Assembly (NCBI GenBank): GCA_028583605.1
Contig: CM053327.1
Coordinates: forward strand, 36,402,126 to 36,466,125
Direction: 5' to 3'
DNA length: 64,000 bases
Origin: Dastarcus helophoroides
Lineage: Eukaryota > Arthropoda > Insecta > Coleoptera > Bothrideridae
Shown here: piece after piece, positions 32,677-44,856 of the stretch
Numbering within the stretch: the first letter of the stretch is position 1
Layout: each line of letters starts with the position of its first letter
Notes under the pieces: generated by a model
Told to the model about the DNA's origin: nothing
Database searches by the model: none
What the model saw: the letters and a program-made list of their open reading frames with translations, nothing else
Position numbers and translations under genes: made by a program

Positions 32677-33740
32677 ATAAAATTTTGAAAAAATGTAGAA
32701 TTATTTTCCAAAGAGTCCACCTTTTGAAAAAAAGTAAAAATTACCATAAATAATATTTTCAAAAAGTTTTCAAAAGTTACAAGAAGTGGAAATTTGAACT
32801 AAAGTTCGAAATTTTAAAAATAACTCGAATTTTTCAAAAACAAACTAAAAAATTCGAAAAAAAGTAAAAATAAAAAAAAATAAAACAGAATTTCCGAAAA
32901 AGCTAAAGAGAAAAAATAAAAATTTGGATCGAAACTATCAAAATAAAATTTCACAAATAGCTGAAATTTGGAAAAAGTGGAATTTTCAATATAGTATGTC
33001 AAAATATTGCGAAAAAGTCTAAATTTTGAAAGGCGTATAAACATTCGTAAAATAAATAAAATTTTGAAAAAAATGCAGAATTATTTTTAAAAAAGTCCAC
33101 CTTTTGAAAAAAGTCAAAATTTTCAGCAATAACATTTTCAAAAAGTTTTCAAAAGTTACAAAAAGTCGAAACGTCGACAAAAGTAGAAAAGGTAGTAGAA
33201 ATTTAACAAATAATTCGAAATTTTGAAAAACAACGTGAAAACTCCGAGAAGAAATAAAAACTTTGAATTGAAATTTTTAAAATAAAATAGAATTTCCAAA
33301 AAAGCTGAAATTTTGAAAAAATGGAAATTTTTAATACAATATGTCAAAATTTTGCCAAAAAGTCAACATTTTGAAATAAGTATAGTAGCATAGGCATTCG
33401 CAAAATAAATAAAATTTTGAAAAAACCTCAAAATTTAAAAAAAATGTAAAATTTGAAAAAATTAGATATTTTCATACGTCGATGTTTTCAATAGAAAATC
33501 TAGAAACTAGAAGATTAAAAAGTTTTAACTTCGAAGGTTTCAAAAAAGCGGAATTATTCAAAAAACAGTTGGACTTTTTTATAAAGTTAAAAGTTCTAAA
33601 GATCGAAATGTCCAGAAAAAAGAATAAATATGAAATTATTGCAAAAAGCTGGATTATGTAAGAAAAAGTCGTTTTTAAGCGAAGTAGAAATAAAAAAAAA
33701 TGTCGAAATATTGAAAAAAAAAATGTCTTCATAGTTTGAA
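32677..33740. repeat. 340-bp A-rich satellite, right part
   Basis: The array interrupted at 26648 resumes here: AATAAAATTTTGAAAAAATG continues the broken unit exactly. Landmarks CATTCGTAAAATAAAT (33042) and GGCATTCGCAAAAT (33391) mark further units. They are more diverged than those just left of the element and decay into plain A-rich repeats after 33420. Confidence 0.8.
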
Positions 33741-33849
33741 AGCATCGCCTGATAAACCAAAGCATAAATTAGTACGGCAGGGCGTCAAGGTGTCAGAGTT
33801 TAAATATTAAAAGGAACAAACAAATGTTTTAAGAAAAAATATGAACAAT

Positions 33850-34575
33850 ATCGACATTATTCATTTATTATGTACAGGCGGAGAGTCTATGCCAAAAAAT
33901 CGAATAAGAATATTCATAACCAAAGACTATACTATGTAATATTGTAACGAAATGTAATTATAGAATTTGGAACGTAAGGAAATTTTCTAGAAAAATCTGA
34001 TAAGGGAAAGCGGTCGCGCTAATGAAGCAAATGCCGATAAGCGTTCCAAAAATTCATCAAACGATAAGTCTTATCTGTTGGAAAGTTCTAGAGCCCGAAG
34101 CAGGACCTATATAAGGCGGTCGACTTCCCCTCAAGGAGTCAGTGTAGTTAGTGAGCTAGTAGTTAGAAGTCAATGAATAAGTGAATTAATCATTCAGTTG
34201 TAGTGTTCCGAGTTTAGTTTAGAAATAAAGTGCTTATAATTCACCAATTGTTAATAATCATTCGAACCGATAACGCGCAACAATATCTCCGTCCTATAAC
34301 GCCGAAGATGAAAAAAAATATGAAATTTATTTATTGTATCCAGGCGGACAGTCTATGCTAAAAATCGAGTAAAAATATTCATAACCAAAGACTACACTAT
34401 GTAGTATCTCGGTCCTCTAATGACTAAGATGAAAAAATAAAACTGAAATTTATTTATTGTATCCAGGCGGACAGTCTATGCTAAAAATCGAGTAAAAATA
34501 TTCATAACCAACGACTACACTATGTAGTATCTCCGTCCTATAACGCCAAAGATGAAAAGAAAAGAGCTCAAATTT
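33850..34575. repeat. 122-bp tandem repeat, three units, split by a solo LTR
   Basis: The word GTCTATGC occurs at 33885, 34351 and 34474. The last step is 123 bases. The first step becomes 122 if the LTR and one target duplication (344 bases) are removed. Each unit has TTCATAACCAAAGACTA, CACTATGTA and TATCTCCGTCCTATAACG. The same word also appears in the dispersed repeat near 2880. Confidence 0.85.
33943..34282 (+). mobile_element. Solo LTR related to the Gypsy element, with ATAT target duplication
   Basis: It starts TGTAACGAAATGTAA and ends GAACCGATAACGCGCAACA, 340 bp. The flanks are ATAT on both sides (33939-33942 and 34283-34286), and the uninterrupted target is present in the neighbouring tandem units. 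It holds GATAAG motifs, TTCTAGAA, a near-perfect heat-shock element (GAAAGTTCTAGAG), a TATA box CTATATAAGGCGG, a downstream TCAGT and AATAAA. No internal element sequence remains, so recombination between LTRs has removed it. Confidence 0.9.
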
Positions 34576-34579
34576 ATAG

Positions 34580-35616
34580 GTTAGGCGTCGGACACATTTA
34601 ATCCTCATTTGAGGAAACGCCAAGAAGGACGTTTAGCCCCATAAACAGACTGATGTTATGCTTCATGCGTGTGTGTACAATTCATATTTATAACTAATAA
34701 TGTTGCCGTTATAGGAAATGAAAACTTCGCATAATGTGATGCTATAACTTGCACAAAGATCGCATTACCGTACAGTCAGTCGGTCTCAAGTTATGATGCA
34801 TTAAATACGTGGGCAAAATGATTGAAAAATTGCTTTAACTGTTATAACCCATAGCCCCGATTTAATTTACGGGTTGGCAGACGAATAAAATGGTTTTTGT
34901 GCTGACAATAAATCAATACGATTTTCATAATAACCTTTAATGTATTCAATAGAGAGCGATTCAAATAATATTTAATTAGCGTATCGCCTGAAGGGAGATC
35001 TGCATGTGTTTATGACCGTCTCAAAAAATTTGCATAATTGTTTAAGCACGACCGCTAAATACCATAATATAGCAGCGAGGAAATTAATATGAGTTTTTTT
35101 TTAATTTAACATATACTTCTACAATTATGCCGAGAAGTCTTTTTTAATTTATTTCTGAATTTTGATTTATATCTTTCTTTAAAATTTGCCATTTTTTTTA
35201 AATATTCGAAATCTGTTTTAGTAACTGTTAACGATTCAAAATGTTTCAACGAAACAAATTCCTATCTGAAAATTCCACCATCGTCGAAACATCCATATAA
35301 CTCGACAGCTCGCTGCTTTCGATCATTTGCACGATGGTAAACAATTCGCAAAGAATTTCATCATCCACAAAAAAACATGCTTTCAAAATCACTCCTTGAA
35401 ACAGCTTACGGCTCTCACCGATTGGGATGACTCAAAAATCATAATCGACTAACGTCTATCGATGCGCGAATATTCTCGAAAAAAAAAAAGGATTTGTGGG
35501 GCTAAAATAAGTAGATGTTCATAAATAAAATTCGCTACTAGTTTTCAAAATTTTGAAAAGTCACCACTGTAGCTAACACTCTCGTAATTGAGGAGGTTTT
35601 GGAATTTGATATAATG
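34580..35616. other. Single-copy, apparently non-coding stretch
   Basis: Normal-complexity AT-rich sequence lies between the tandem repeat and the hAT element. I see no open frame worth calling and no transposon ends. Confidence 0.4.
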
Positions 35617-35624
35617 ACCTAGTG

Positions 35625-38508
35625 CAAGAGTCAGCAAACTTTTAAACCGAAACAGCCAGCCGAAATAAAAAAATTGATTTCATGAATTTCAAAGAGCCAC
35701 AAGGTTATTATTTTTGATTTTATATCTTATATCAAAATCACACCAGATAAATCAGACAAAATATGGGACAGCGAGAGACCCTTCTGACTCATGTAGTCAG
35801 ACGAAAATAGATTCAGCCCAAAAGACTTTTAATTTCTCAAAATTTAGACTTCAAAATTTGCCTTTTTTTTTTCGCAATTTCGACTTTTTCAACTTCTCTC
35901 GATATTAGCCTTCTTTTTTAAAATTTATTTTGTTCTTAAAATAAGTCTTTTACCCCGAATCTTCCTTTCTTCTCAAAACTCGACAATTTGTGAAAATGTT
36001 TACTTTTTTCTAATTCAACTTACTGGAAGATTTGACTTATTTCTCAAAAATTCATCTTTTGTCGATTTTTTTTAATAAACAAAAAAAATATTTGAAGTAA
36101 TTGGAGATATTAAGTAAAATAGTTTTTGAAGATTTCGATCTTTTTTTCAAAGTTTTCTTTTTTCAAAATTTAGATCTATTCTCAAATTTCACTCTTTTCC
36201 AAAATTACATTTTCTCGACTTTGTTCTAAATTGCTGCTTTTTTCTTACGTTCTTTTTAAAATTCGTCCTTTTACCAAATTTCGGTACTTTCCTCAAAACT
36301 GACTTTTACCAAACATTTAAACCTTAATTTATTTTATACAAATTTGGACTTGTTACGCAGAATTCGGTTTTTTTTTTCTCCAAATTTCGATTTTTCAAAT
36401 TCGACATTTTATTGTTTCTGTATAGTGCGGTTTTTTAGACGAAATTTATCTACATATTTTTGAAAATGTTTGATCTAATCCCAAAATTTGACTGTCTCTG
36501 GGAAGTTTTGACCTTCAACACTTCCAACACTTTTCTCGAAATTTCTATATTTCTTTTAAAATTCGTCCTTTTTCCAAATTTAGTCATTTGGCCCAAATAT
36601 TGACTTTTACTAAACATTTAAACTTTTATTTATTTTCTACAAATTTGAACTTGTTTCGCAAACTTCGGTTTTTTTTGGAATTTTTTCCATTTTTAAAATG
36701 TTAGACTCAATCCCAAAATTTGATTTATTTTTCTCAAAGCTTGATCTTTGTTTAAAGTTCAAAATTTTTCTCGAAACTGGAAGTTGTATCTACATTGTCT
36801 TTTTTTTCGAAATTATTTTACCAATTCTAGCAAATTTCGAATTTATCTAAACATTTGGAGTTTTTTTTTAATTCGTCTTGTTCTAGAAATTTTAAATTTA
36901 TTCTCAAAATTTTCTCAGAAAAAATGCCAATTTTTAATTTTCTTCTTCTCTGAAACACTTTGGCTTTTTAAATTTCGACGATTTTTTTCGAAGCTTTCAA
37001 TCTTTTACAATTTCTCTTTTCGAAAGTTTACAATTTCTTTTTTCGAAATTTTACAACTGTTCTCAAAATTTAAATTTGTCTAAGAATTTCTAGTTTTAAA
37101 TTTGTTCTGGGTTTCAATCTATTGTTCGAATTCAACTTTTTTTTTTAAATTTTATCTTTTTTGAGAAAGTGCATTACCACATCAGCAATTAAACAAATAA
37201 TTACGCGACACGTGTTTCGCCCGCAGAACTGGTATTTTTAAGCGCCCTAATCCTAATTAATTAGCAAAAGAAGCACCGACATCATCTACATTTGGGAACT
37301 TTTGACAAATTCATTTTTTTCGAAATCTCCTTTTTTTTAAATTCGATTTCTTTTCGAATTTTCGACTTTTATTTTGAACTATATTCATCTATTTTAAAAT
37401 CTCAAAATTTGAATTTTTTTCTTAAGATTTGACTTTCTTTGGGAAATTTTGGCCATTTTTTAAAATTCAATACTTTTCTCGAAACTGGAAGTTCTACCGA
37501 CATTCTCTTTTCTTTTGAAATTATTTTACCAGTTTTCTCGAAATTCGAATTTATCAAAAAATTTGGATTTTTTCTAAATCGTCTTCTCGAAATTTCAAAT
37601 TTCTTCTCAAAATTTAAATTTTTCTGGTAAGTTTGTCGAAATTTCCAGTTTTTCTTAAAATTCTGCCTTTTTTCTTAACATTTTTCCTAAAATTTGACAT
37701 TTTTCTTTTATGAAAAACTTCGACTTTTTTAAGGTTCGACATTTTTTTAAGCTTCCAGTTTATTTTTGCATATTCTCTCTTTGATATTTTGCTGGTTTTT
37801 AAAAATTTCAGGTTTTTAATTTGTTCTGGATTTCAATCTATTGTCGACAATCGACGTTTTTTTTTTCTAAAATTTTACCTTTTTGAGAAATTTAGATAAA
37901 TTCATTTTTTTCGAAGTCTCTTCCTTTTTCTCAATTTTTTGGAAATTTCGTCCTTTTTGTCAATTCTTTCGAAGTCTCGTTATGTTTCTCAATTTTTTCT
38001 AAATCTCTTCCTTTTTTTTAAAATTCGGCTTTTTCTGGGAATTTTTAGCTTTTATTTCAAACTCTGATATTTGCTGTTTCTGTAAATTTAGATTTTTTTT
38101 TCACAAAAGTAATTCAATTTTTTTTCACGAAATTTCAAAGTTGTAGAAAAGTAAAAATCATGAGAAAAGTACTTTTTAGAAATTTCGACTCCCTAAATTA
38201 GTCTTTTTCTAAAAATTTCATATTCTATGTGTTTTTTAAAATCAAACAAATCAATCAAAAATTTCGAAAATATACTTTTTGAAAACATAACTTTTTTTGT
38301 CAAAATTTAAGCAAAACGTAAAAATTCCTAGAAAAATATTTTTGAAAATTTCGACTTCCGTAGGTCATTTGTTTAATGAGTACTCATTTTCTGCGTGTCT
38401 GTCCACTCTAGCTTATATTTATTTATTTTTTTAGGAACATTTAAAGAGCCGCCATTGTCTTTTAAACGAGACGCATGCGGCTCGCGAGCCACGGTTTGCC
38501 GACCCCTG
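35625..38508. mobile_element. Non-autonomous hAT-type DNA transposon, 2,884 bp
   Basis: The left end CAAGAGTCAGCAAACT and the reverse complement of the right end, CAGGGGTCGGCAAACC, are imperfect 16-bp terminal inverted repeats of hAT type. The element is flanked by an exact 8-bp duplication ACCTAGTG (35617-35624 and 38509-38516), as expected for hAT. Subterminal regions contain AGAGCC words (AAAGAGCCACAAGG left, GAGCCGCCATTG and GGCTCGCGAGCC right). No transposase frame is present. The interior from about 35830 to 38370 is TTTTCAAAATTTCGAC-type low-complexity DNA like the window's satellites, plus a small unique island at 37150-37290. Confidence 0.85.
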
Positions 38509-38516
38509 ACCTAGTG

Positions 38517-39790
38517 AAAAAGTTGCGCTCCAAAGTTTCCTCAATTTCGCGATATGCTAAAAGCATTTTCGCGAATAAATCTAGCAATGTACAGAAAAGG
38601 AGATATCGCGTTGAAAACTCCTGCAATCCGCAATCTAGTGATGTGCAAAAAAGTTACGAATTTATAAAAAAATTGCGATTCGCGAAATAATCTTGGAATC
38701 TATCAAAATAGTCGAGAAAATTCCCCCGATTCTTGTGAATGAATGAAGTTTCGAGATAAGATGCAGACAACAATGCAAACAAAATGTCGCGTTCGGAGGA
38801 AGACACTTGCAATCGACATCAGACCTAGTGATAAGCTAAAAAAATGTAAGTGTTGGATTATTTCGCAAAAATCGCGAAAAAATCGAGAATATTCCTCCAA
38901 TTCTAGAGAATTAATAAAAGGTTTTCGATTAGACACAGCAATTACGGGAAATATCGCGTTCCATGCAAAATATACAACAATGTATCAGCGGAAAACCTGA
39001 TAATGCGGTGAAAAGTTAACTATTTATTAAAAAATTCGCGATTCGCGAATTAATCTAGGATCCACCGAAAACCTTTGATCCTGTAAAACGATATTCTGAC
39101 AATCCCTTCAAAAACAGATTCGAGAATATTCTCGAAAAGTCGAGAAAGTCGAGAATATTCCGATTTTTGAGAATATTCTCGAATCTGTTTTTGAAGGGAT
39201 TGTCAGAATATCGTTTTACAGGATCAAAGGTTTTCGGTGGATCCTAGATCATTTCGCGAATCGCGAAAATGGAGCATATTCTCGAAAAATCGAGAATATT
39301 ACTTTAATTATAGTGAATTAACAAAAGATTTTTGATTAGATACAGCAATTACGGGAAATATTGCGTTCCATTCAAAACATACAAAATATATCTGCGGAAA
39401 TCCAGGTAATGCAGTGAAAAGCAAACTATTTATTAAAAAATTCGTGATTTGCGATATAATCTAGGATCCACCGAAAATCTTTGATCCTGTAAAACGATAT
39501 TCTGACAACCCCTTTAAAAATAGATTCGAGAATATTCTCGAAAATCGGAATATTTTCGAAAATCGGAATATTCTCGCAAGTCGAGAATATTCCTTTAATT
39601 CTAGTGAATTAACAGAAGATTCTTGATTAGATACAGCAATTTCGGGAAATATCGCGTTCCATGCAAAACATACACAATATATCGCGGAAAACCTGGTAAT
39701 GCGGTGAAAAGCTAACTATTTATTAAAAAATTCGCGATTTACGAAATAATCTTCTCTTAATTTCGTAATAAGGTTATTCTTAAAATTTTT
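38517..39790. repeat. Satellite with CCTAGTGATAAGC / TTCGCGAAATAATCT units
   Basis: Units carry CCTAGTGAT or CCTGGTAATGCGGTGAAAAG, TATTTATTAAAAAATTCGCG, then GATCCACCGAAAA and a short GAGAATATTCTCG tract. It is a shorter relative of the 40-48 kb units. The large palindrome at 39054-39248 lies inside. Confidence 0.75.
39054..39248. repeat. Perfect 80-bp inverted repeat with 35-bp spacer
   Basis: Positions 39054-39133 and 39169-39248 are exact reverse complements. The arm starts TCTAGGATCCACCGAAAACC and ends GAGAATATTCTC. Similarity extends outward about 20 more bases with a few mismatches. It is an inversion junction within the satellite and includes heat-shock-type sites on both arms. Confidence 0.95.
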
Positions 39791-41005
39791 ATGTTTTCAT
39801 TAAAATTTTAACCCAATTTTAGGAAAATAAACTATTTTGAGGAAATAATCAAATTTTGGATAAAAAGTTTAATATTAAGCTGAAATTTCTAAAAATATAA
39901 AGGATTTAGTCAAAGCTTCAGGAATAAGATAAATTTTGAGGAACAGTTTGAAGGTATAATTGGGTTGTCCTTTGCATGTGGATTAAATTTAAAAAAAAAA
40001 TCTGGACACCCATAATTTCCATAAAATATTCAAAATTTCCAAAAGAGTCCAGTTCTTTGAAAGGAAAAAAGTAGAATTTTGAATATAAACTCGTAATTCA
40101 GAAAAAGAAGAATTATAATTAAAAAAAACCAGTTTCAGCATGAAGTCGGAATGTTCAAGAAATAAAATTTGATATAAAAACCTGAATTTTTGGAAAACTT
40201 GAAAAATATCAAAATTTAGAAAAAACAAAAAATAAAATTTTCGAAGTAAAACTAGAATGTTTCGAAACCCCAAACCAATTTTGAGAAAATCAAAATTTAG
40301 AGGAAAGGATCGACATTTTGAGAAAAAAAATCGAAGTTTTGAGAAAAAAGTAGAAATTAAAAAAAATATTGAAATATTTCAGACAGTCAAATTTTGTCGA
40401 AAGTTCGAAAAAATTGCGAATTTTCGGAAAACAGTGGAAATTTCAAGAAAGAAAATGACTGAGTATTTATTTTGTAAGGACTGTCTGAGTGAAGGATAAA
40501 CCCCCCCCCCCACGCTTCTGTTCCACTGTGACGTTAGAAAATATCCACTATTGAGATAAAACTTGGAAATTTTGATAAGCAAGTTGGAATTTGAATTTTA
40601 TTGAATTGTTCTTTTTACAAAATATTCAAATTTTCGAAACATATTTTTCAAAATTTCCAGATGAAAATTATTTTAAAATATTTACTTTTTTTAATAGAAG
40701 ATCTACCAAATTTCGAGAAAAAGGTGAAACTTGATAAACAATTCGAAAGCAGAAATACAAATTAGAAAAAAAGTCGAATTTTGAGAAATGACAACATTCT
40801 GAAAGAAAAACCGTGGAATTTTGAGATGAAAAATCGAAGTTTCCCATGCAAAAAGTACACAATGCATCCGCGGAAGACCTAGTAATGTGCGGCGAAAAGC
40901 TAACTATTTATTAAAAAAATTCGCGATTTGTGAAATAATCTAGAATCCACCGAAAACTTTTGATCCTGTAAAACGATATTCAGATAATCCCTTCAAAAAT
41001 AGCTT

Positions 41006-41230
41006 CGAGAATATTCTCGAAAAATCGAGAATGTCGAGAATATTCTCAAAAATCGGAATATTATCAAAAATCGAAAATATTCTCGAAAATCGGAATATTC
41101 TCGAAAATAGAGAATATTCTCGAAAATTGAGAAAGTCGAGAATATTGTCAAAAATCGGAATATTCTCGAAAATCCAGAATATTCTTGAGAATAGGAATAT
41201 TCTCGAAAATCGGGAATATTCTCAAAAAAA
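41006..41230. promoter_or_regulatory. Heat-shock-element-like array 1
   Basis: GAATATTCTCGAA (GAA-TA-TTC-TC-GAA) appears about five times here, often preceded by TTCGA so that four perfect alternating pentamers stand together (41004-41019). Variants with one change lie between. It is an array within the satellite, and regulatory function is only inferred. Confidence 0.5.
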
Positions 41231-41820
41231 GTGGAAATTTCAAGAAAGTCAAAATTTCTCGACCGAGTATTTAGTTTTAACGATTGTCTGAGTGAAGCAT
41301 GAATTCCCCCCTCGCCCCTGTCCCACTGTGACGTTAGAAAATATCCACTATTGAGATAAAACCTAAAAATTTTGATAAGCAAGTTGGAATTTGAATTTTA
41401 TTGAATTGTTCTCTTTACAAAAATTTCAAATTTTCGAAACATATTTTTCAAAATTTCCAGATGAGTATTATTTTAAAAATGTTTACTTTTTTTAACAAAA
41501 GATCTACCAAATTTCGAGAAAAAGGTGAAGTTTGATAAACAATTCGAAAGCAGAAATACGAATGTGAAAAAAAAGTCGAACTTTTCAAAAGAGTCGAATT
41601 TTGAGAAATGACAATATTCTGAAAGAAAAAACGTGGAATTTTGAGATGAAAAATCGAAGTTTTCCATGCAAAACATACACAATGCATCCGCGAAAGACCT
41701 AGTAATGTGCGGTGAAAAGCTAACTATTTATTAAAAAATTCGCGATTTGTAAAATAATCTAGGATCCACCGAAAACTTTTGATCCTGTAAAACGATATTC
41801 TGACAACCCCTTCAAAAATA

Positions 41821-42020
41821 GATTCGAGAATATTCTCGAAAATCGAGAATATTCTCAAAAAATCGAGAAAGTCCAGAATATTCTCGAAAATCGAGAAGAT
41901 CGAAAATATTCTCGAAATTCGAGAAGATCGAAAATATTCTCGAAAATCGAAATATTCTAGAAAATTGGGAATATTCTCGAAAATCGAGAATATTCTCGAA
42001 AATCGAGAATATTCTCAAAA
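41821..42020. promoter_or_regulatory. Heat-shock-element-like array 2
   Basis: About four perfect GAATATTCTCGAA words with several near-copies, in the last truncated unit before the single-copy interval. Confidence 0.5.
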
Positions 42021-42045
42021 GTCGAGAAAATTCCTCAATTCTCGT

Positions 42046-43115
42046 AAAGTTTTGTAAAAATTAAAGCAATCAGTACCATTATTGCAATCGGCGAAAAGAT
42101 CCAAAATTCGATGAAAATTACGCGTTTAGCGTTCTCATTTCGTCACTGACTGCGAATGACTTCTGAATGACATCAGGATTATATTGGTGGCAGCGACGCG
42201 GTAGGCCGTGAGTTAGTTTTCTCGCCATTCATTTTCAGTTTTGTAAACACGACAGCGGAATTATTATTTGTAAGCTTTGCGTTGGCACACTCTTGTACGT
42301 TTTAAAATATTGCGCTTAGTCGCGGAAAAGTAATGCATACTTGTAAATAATTATACCTCCTCATAATATCATGTTTCCCATGCACAAATAAACGCTAATA
42401 AATATGCTCCTTCAGTAGTAAGCATTTCGTTATTTATACCTTGCCCTCCGGTTTCCCCCTATTCTGATCTCCTTTTAAGCTGCAGCGAAATTTTAATTCT
42501 TCTTAATTAGAACCATCAAGGGGAAAAACATTGTAAATAATGGACGCCGCATACAGATTTAATTGCCTGTCTTTTGGGCAAACTAGAAGATTATTGTTTT
42601 AATTATTAACTACTCTACTGGTTTTATTATCTTTCACAAACGCCGCAGGGTGACTGTAAAGGAGGGAAGAAGGTGAAATACTTAAAACCTAGAATTTTAG
42701 TATCATTGGTCGCTCGTACGCGCTTGTAAATTTAAATCACGGCTAGTTATAGTTATAGCTGTTGTGGGCAGCAGTAGCCTGAATGATAATGCTATCGCTT
42801 ATCGCGTTCGCGAATCTGCAACTTCATTTTACATTTCGAATTGTTAAAGAGCTTCTTGCGGTCGTACGTACGTAGCGGAAGCTTTGTAGCTGCGCCGAAA
42901 GTACGACCTTGTTATGAAAGGTCGAGATCACTCGAATTATTAGATCGTGTGGTGATTTTTTATTCGTCGATGTCTCGACTCGTCTTGTCGTGAGATACTA
43001 AGAATTCTCTTGATGTATCTTATCTCATGGGGCGATCTCTACATCTTTTTTTCTGTTAGGATGTGTACCGAAGACTAGAAAAGTTGATCTTACGAATAAT
43101 TATTGCAAGCATTTT
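42046..43115. other. Single-copy interval between satellite groups
   Basis: Normal-complexity DNA, with CpG-containing stretches near 42780-42900, separates the two groups of the same satellite. No open frame or transposon is recognised. It may be host sequence into which the satellite expanded, or an insertion. Confidence 0.4.
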
Positions 43116-43337
43116 GGTTAGGACTGGTCCCTGTTGGTTATCTTCAAAAATTGAAATACAAATCTTGTCCTCTGAAACCAACAAGAAAAAAACACAACAA
43201 AGGTTGCTCTAACGCGTTTCGATCGAAAGATCTCTCTGAAGATGATAGCTTGGCTATCGAAATGCGTTAGAGCAACCTTTGTTATGTTTTCTAATCTTTC
43301 TTGGTTTCAGGGAACAAGATTTGCATTTAAATTTTTA
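43116..43337. mobile_element. Fold-back (MITE-like) element, copy 4, most complete centre
   Basis: The left arm includes GGACTGGTCC, ATTGAAATACAAATCTTG, ACACAACAAAGGTTGCTCT and AACGCGTTTCGA. The centre is GATCTCTCTGAAGATGATAG with the hairpin GATAGC-TTG-GCTATC, then GAAATGCGTTAGAG. The right arm complements the left. CTCT before CTGAAGA can pair with AGAG after GCGTT. There is no open frame. Confidence 0.8.
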
Positions 43338-44856
43338 GGTAGCAATTAGTAATTTATTCTCCAAATTTCGACTTTTTTGGCTTCTGATTTTTTTCTGTAA
43401 AATTCTACTTTTTTTTTGGAAAAATTTTACCCTTGAGGAATTTTTGATTTTTCCAAGAATTTTGATTTTTTCCAATTTCTAAAAATTTTGACCTTTTTAA
43501 AGTTTTGAATCTGTCAAAATTTCGATTTTTCGAAATTTTGTCGTTTTCTCAAGACTTTAACTTTTGGAAAATTTGGATTTTTTTTTGCAAAATTTTTCTC
43601 TTAATTTCGTAAAAGGGTCATTCTCAAAATGTTATATTTTCATTAAAATTTTAACACAATTTTAGAAAAATAAACTAATTTTGAGAAAAAAATCAAATTT
43701 TGAATAAAAAGTTTAATATTAAGCAGAAATTTCTAAAAATATAAGGGATTTAGTCAAAGCTTCAGGAATAAGATAAATTTTGAGGAACAGTTTGAAGGTA
43801 TAATTGGGTTGTCCTTTGCGAATGGATTAAACTTAAAAGAAAATCCGGACACCCATAATTTCCATAAAATATTCAAAATTTCCAGAAGAGTCCAGTTTTT
43901 TGAAAGGAAAAAAGAAGAATTTTGAATATAAAGTCGTAATTCAGAAAAAGACGAATTATAATTTAAAAAAAAAACCAGTTTCAGCATGAAGTCGGAATGT
44001 TCAAGTAATCAAATTTGATAAAAACCTGAATTTTTGGAAAAACTTAAAAAATATTAAAATTTCGAAAAAACAATCAATTTTCAAGGTAAAACTTGAATGT
44101 TTCGAAACCCCAAACCAATTTTGAGAAAATCAAAATTTAGAGGAAAGGATCGACATTTTGAGAAAAAAATCGAAATTTTGAGAAAAAAGTCGAAATTAAA
44201 AAAAATCTTGAAATATTTCAGAGACAGTCAAATTTTGTCGAAAGTTCGAAAAAATGGCGAATTTCCGGAAAACAGTGGAAATTTCAGGAAAGAAAATGAC
44301 TGAGTATTCATTTTTTAACGACTGTCTGAGTGAAGGATAACCCCCCCCCCGCTTCTGTCCCACTGCGACGTTAGAACATATCCACTATTGAGATAAAACT
44401 TGGAAATTTTGATAAGCAAGTTGGAATTTGAATTTTATTGAATTGTTCTTTTTACAAAAATTTCAAATTTTCGAAACATATTTTTCAAAATTTCCAGATA
44501 AATATTATTTTAAAATATTTACTTTTTTTAATAGAAGATCTACCAAATTTCGAGAGGTGAAGCTTGATAAACAATTCGAAAGCAAAAATACAAATTAGAA
44601 AAAAAGTCGAACTTTTCAAAAAAGTCGAATTTTGAGAAATGACAACATTCTGAAAGAAAAAACGTGGAATTTTGAGATGAAAAATCGTAGTTTCCCATGC
44701 AAAACATACACAATGCATCCGCGGAAGACCTAGTAATGTGCGGCGAAAAGCTAACTATTTATTAAAAAATTCGCGATTTGTGAAATAATCTAGGATTCAC
44801 CGAAAACCTTTAATCCTGTGAAACGATATTCTAATAATCCGTTCAAAAATAGATTA

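Larger units (their letters stand above)
39791..42045. repeat. 0.8-0.95 kb complex satellite, first group
   Basis: Each unit has a CCCACTGTGACGTTAG start (about 40526, 41321) followed by AATATCCACTATTGAGAT, an A-rich section, GAAAAATCGAAGTTT, CCATGCAAAACATACACAAT, TTATTAAAAAATTCGCG, GATCCACCGAAAAC and finally a run of GAGAATATTCTCGAAAATC-type words of variable length. The unit beginning at 41305 runs into single-copy DNA at 42045. A poly-C tract lies at 40501-40510. Confidence 0.85.
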
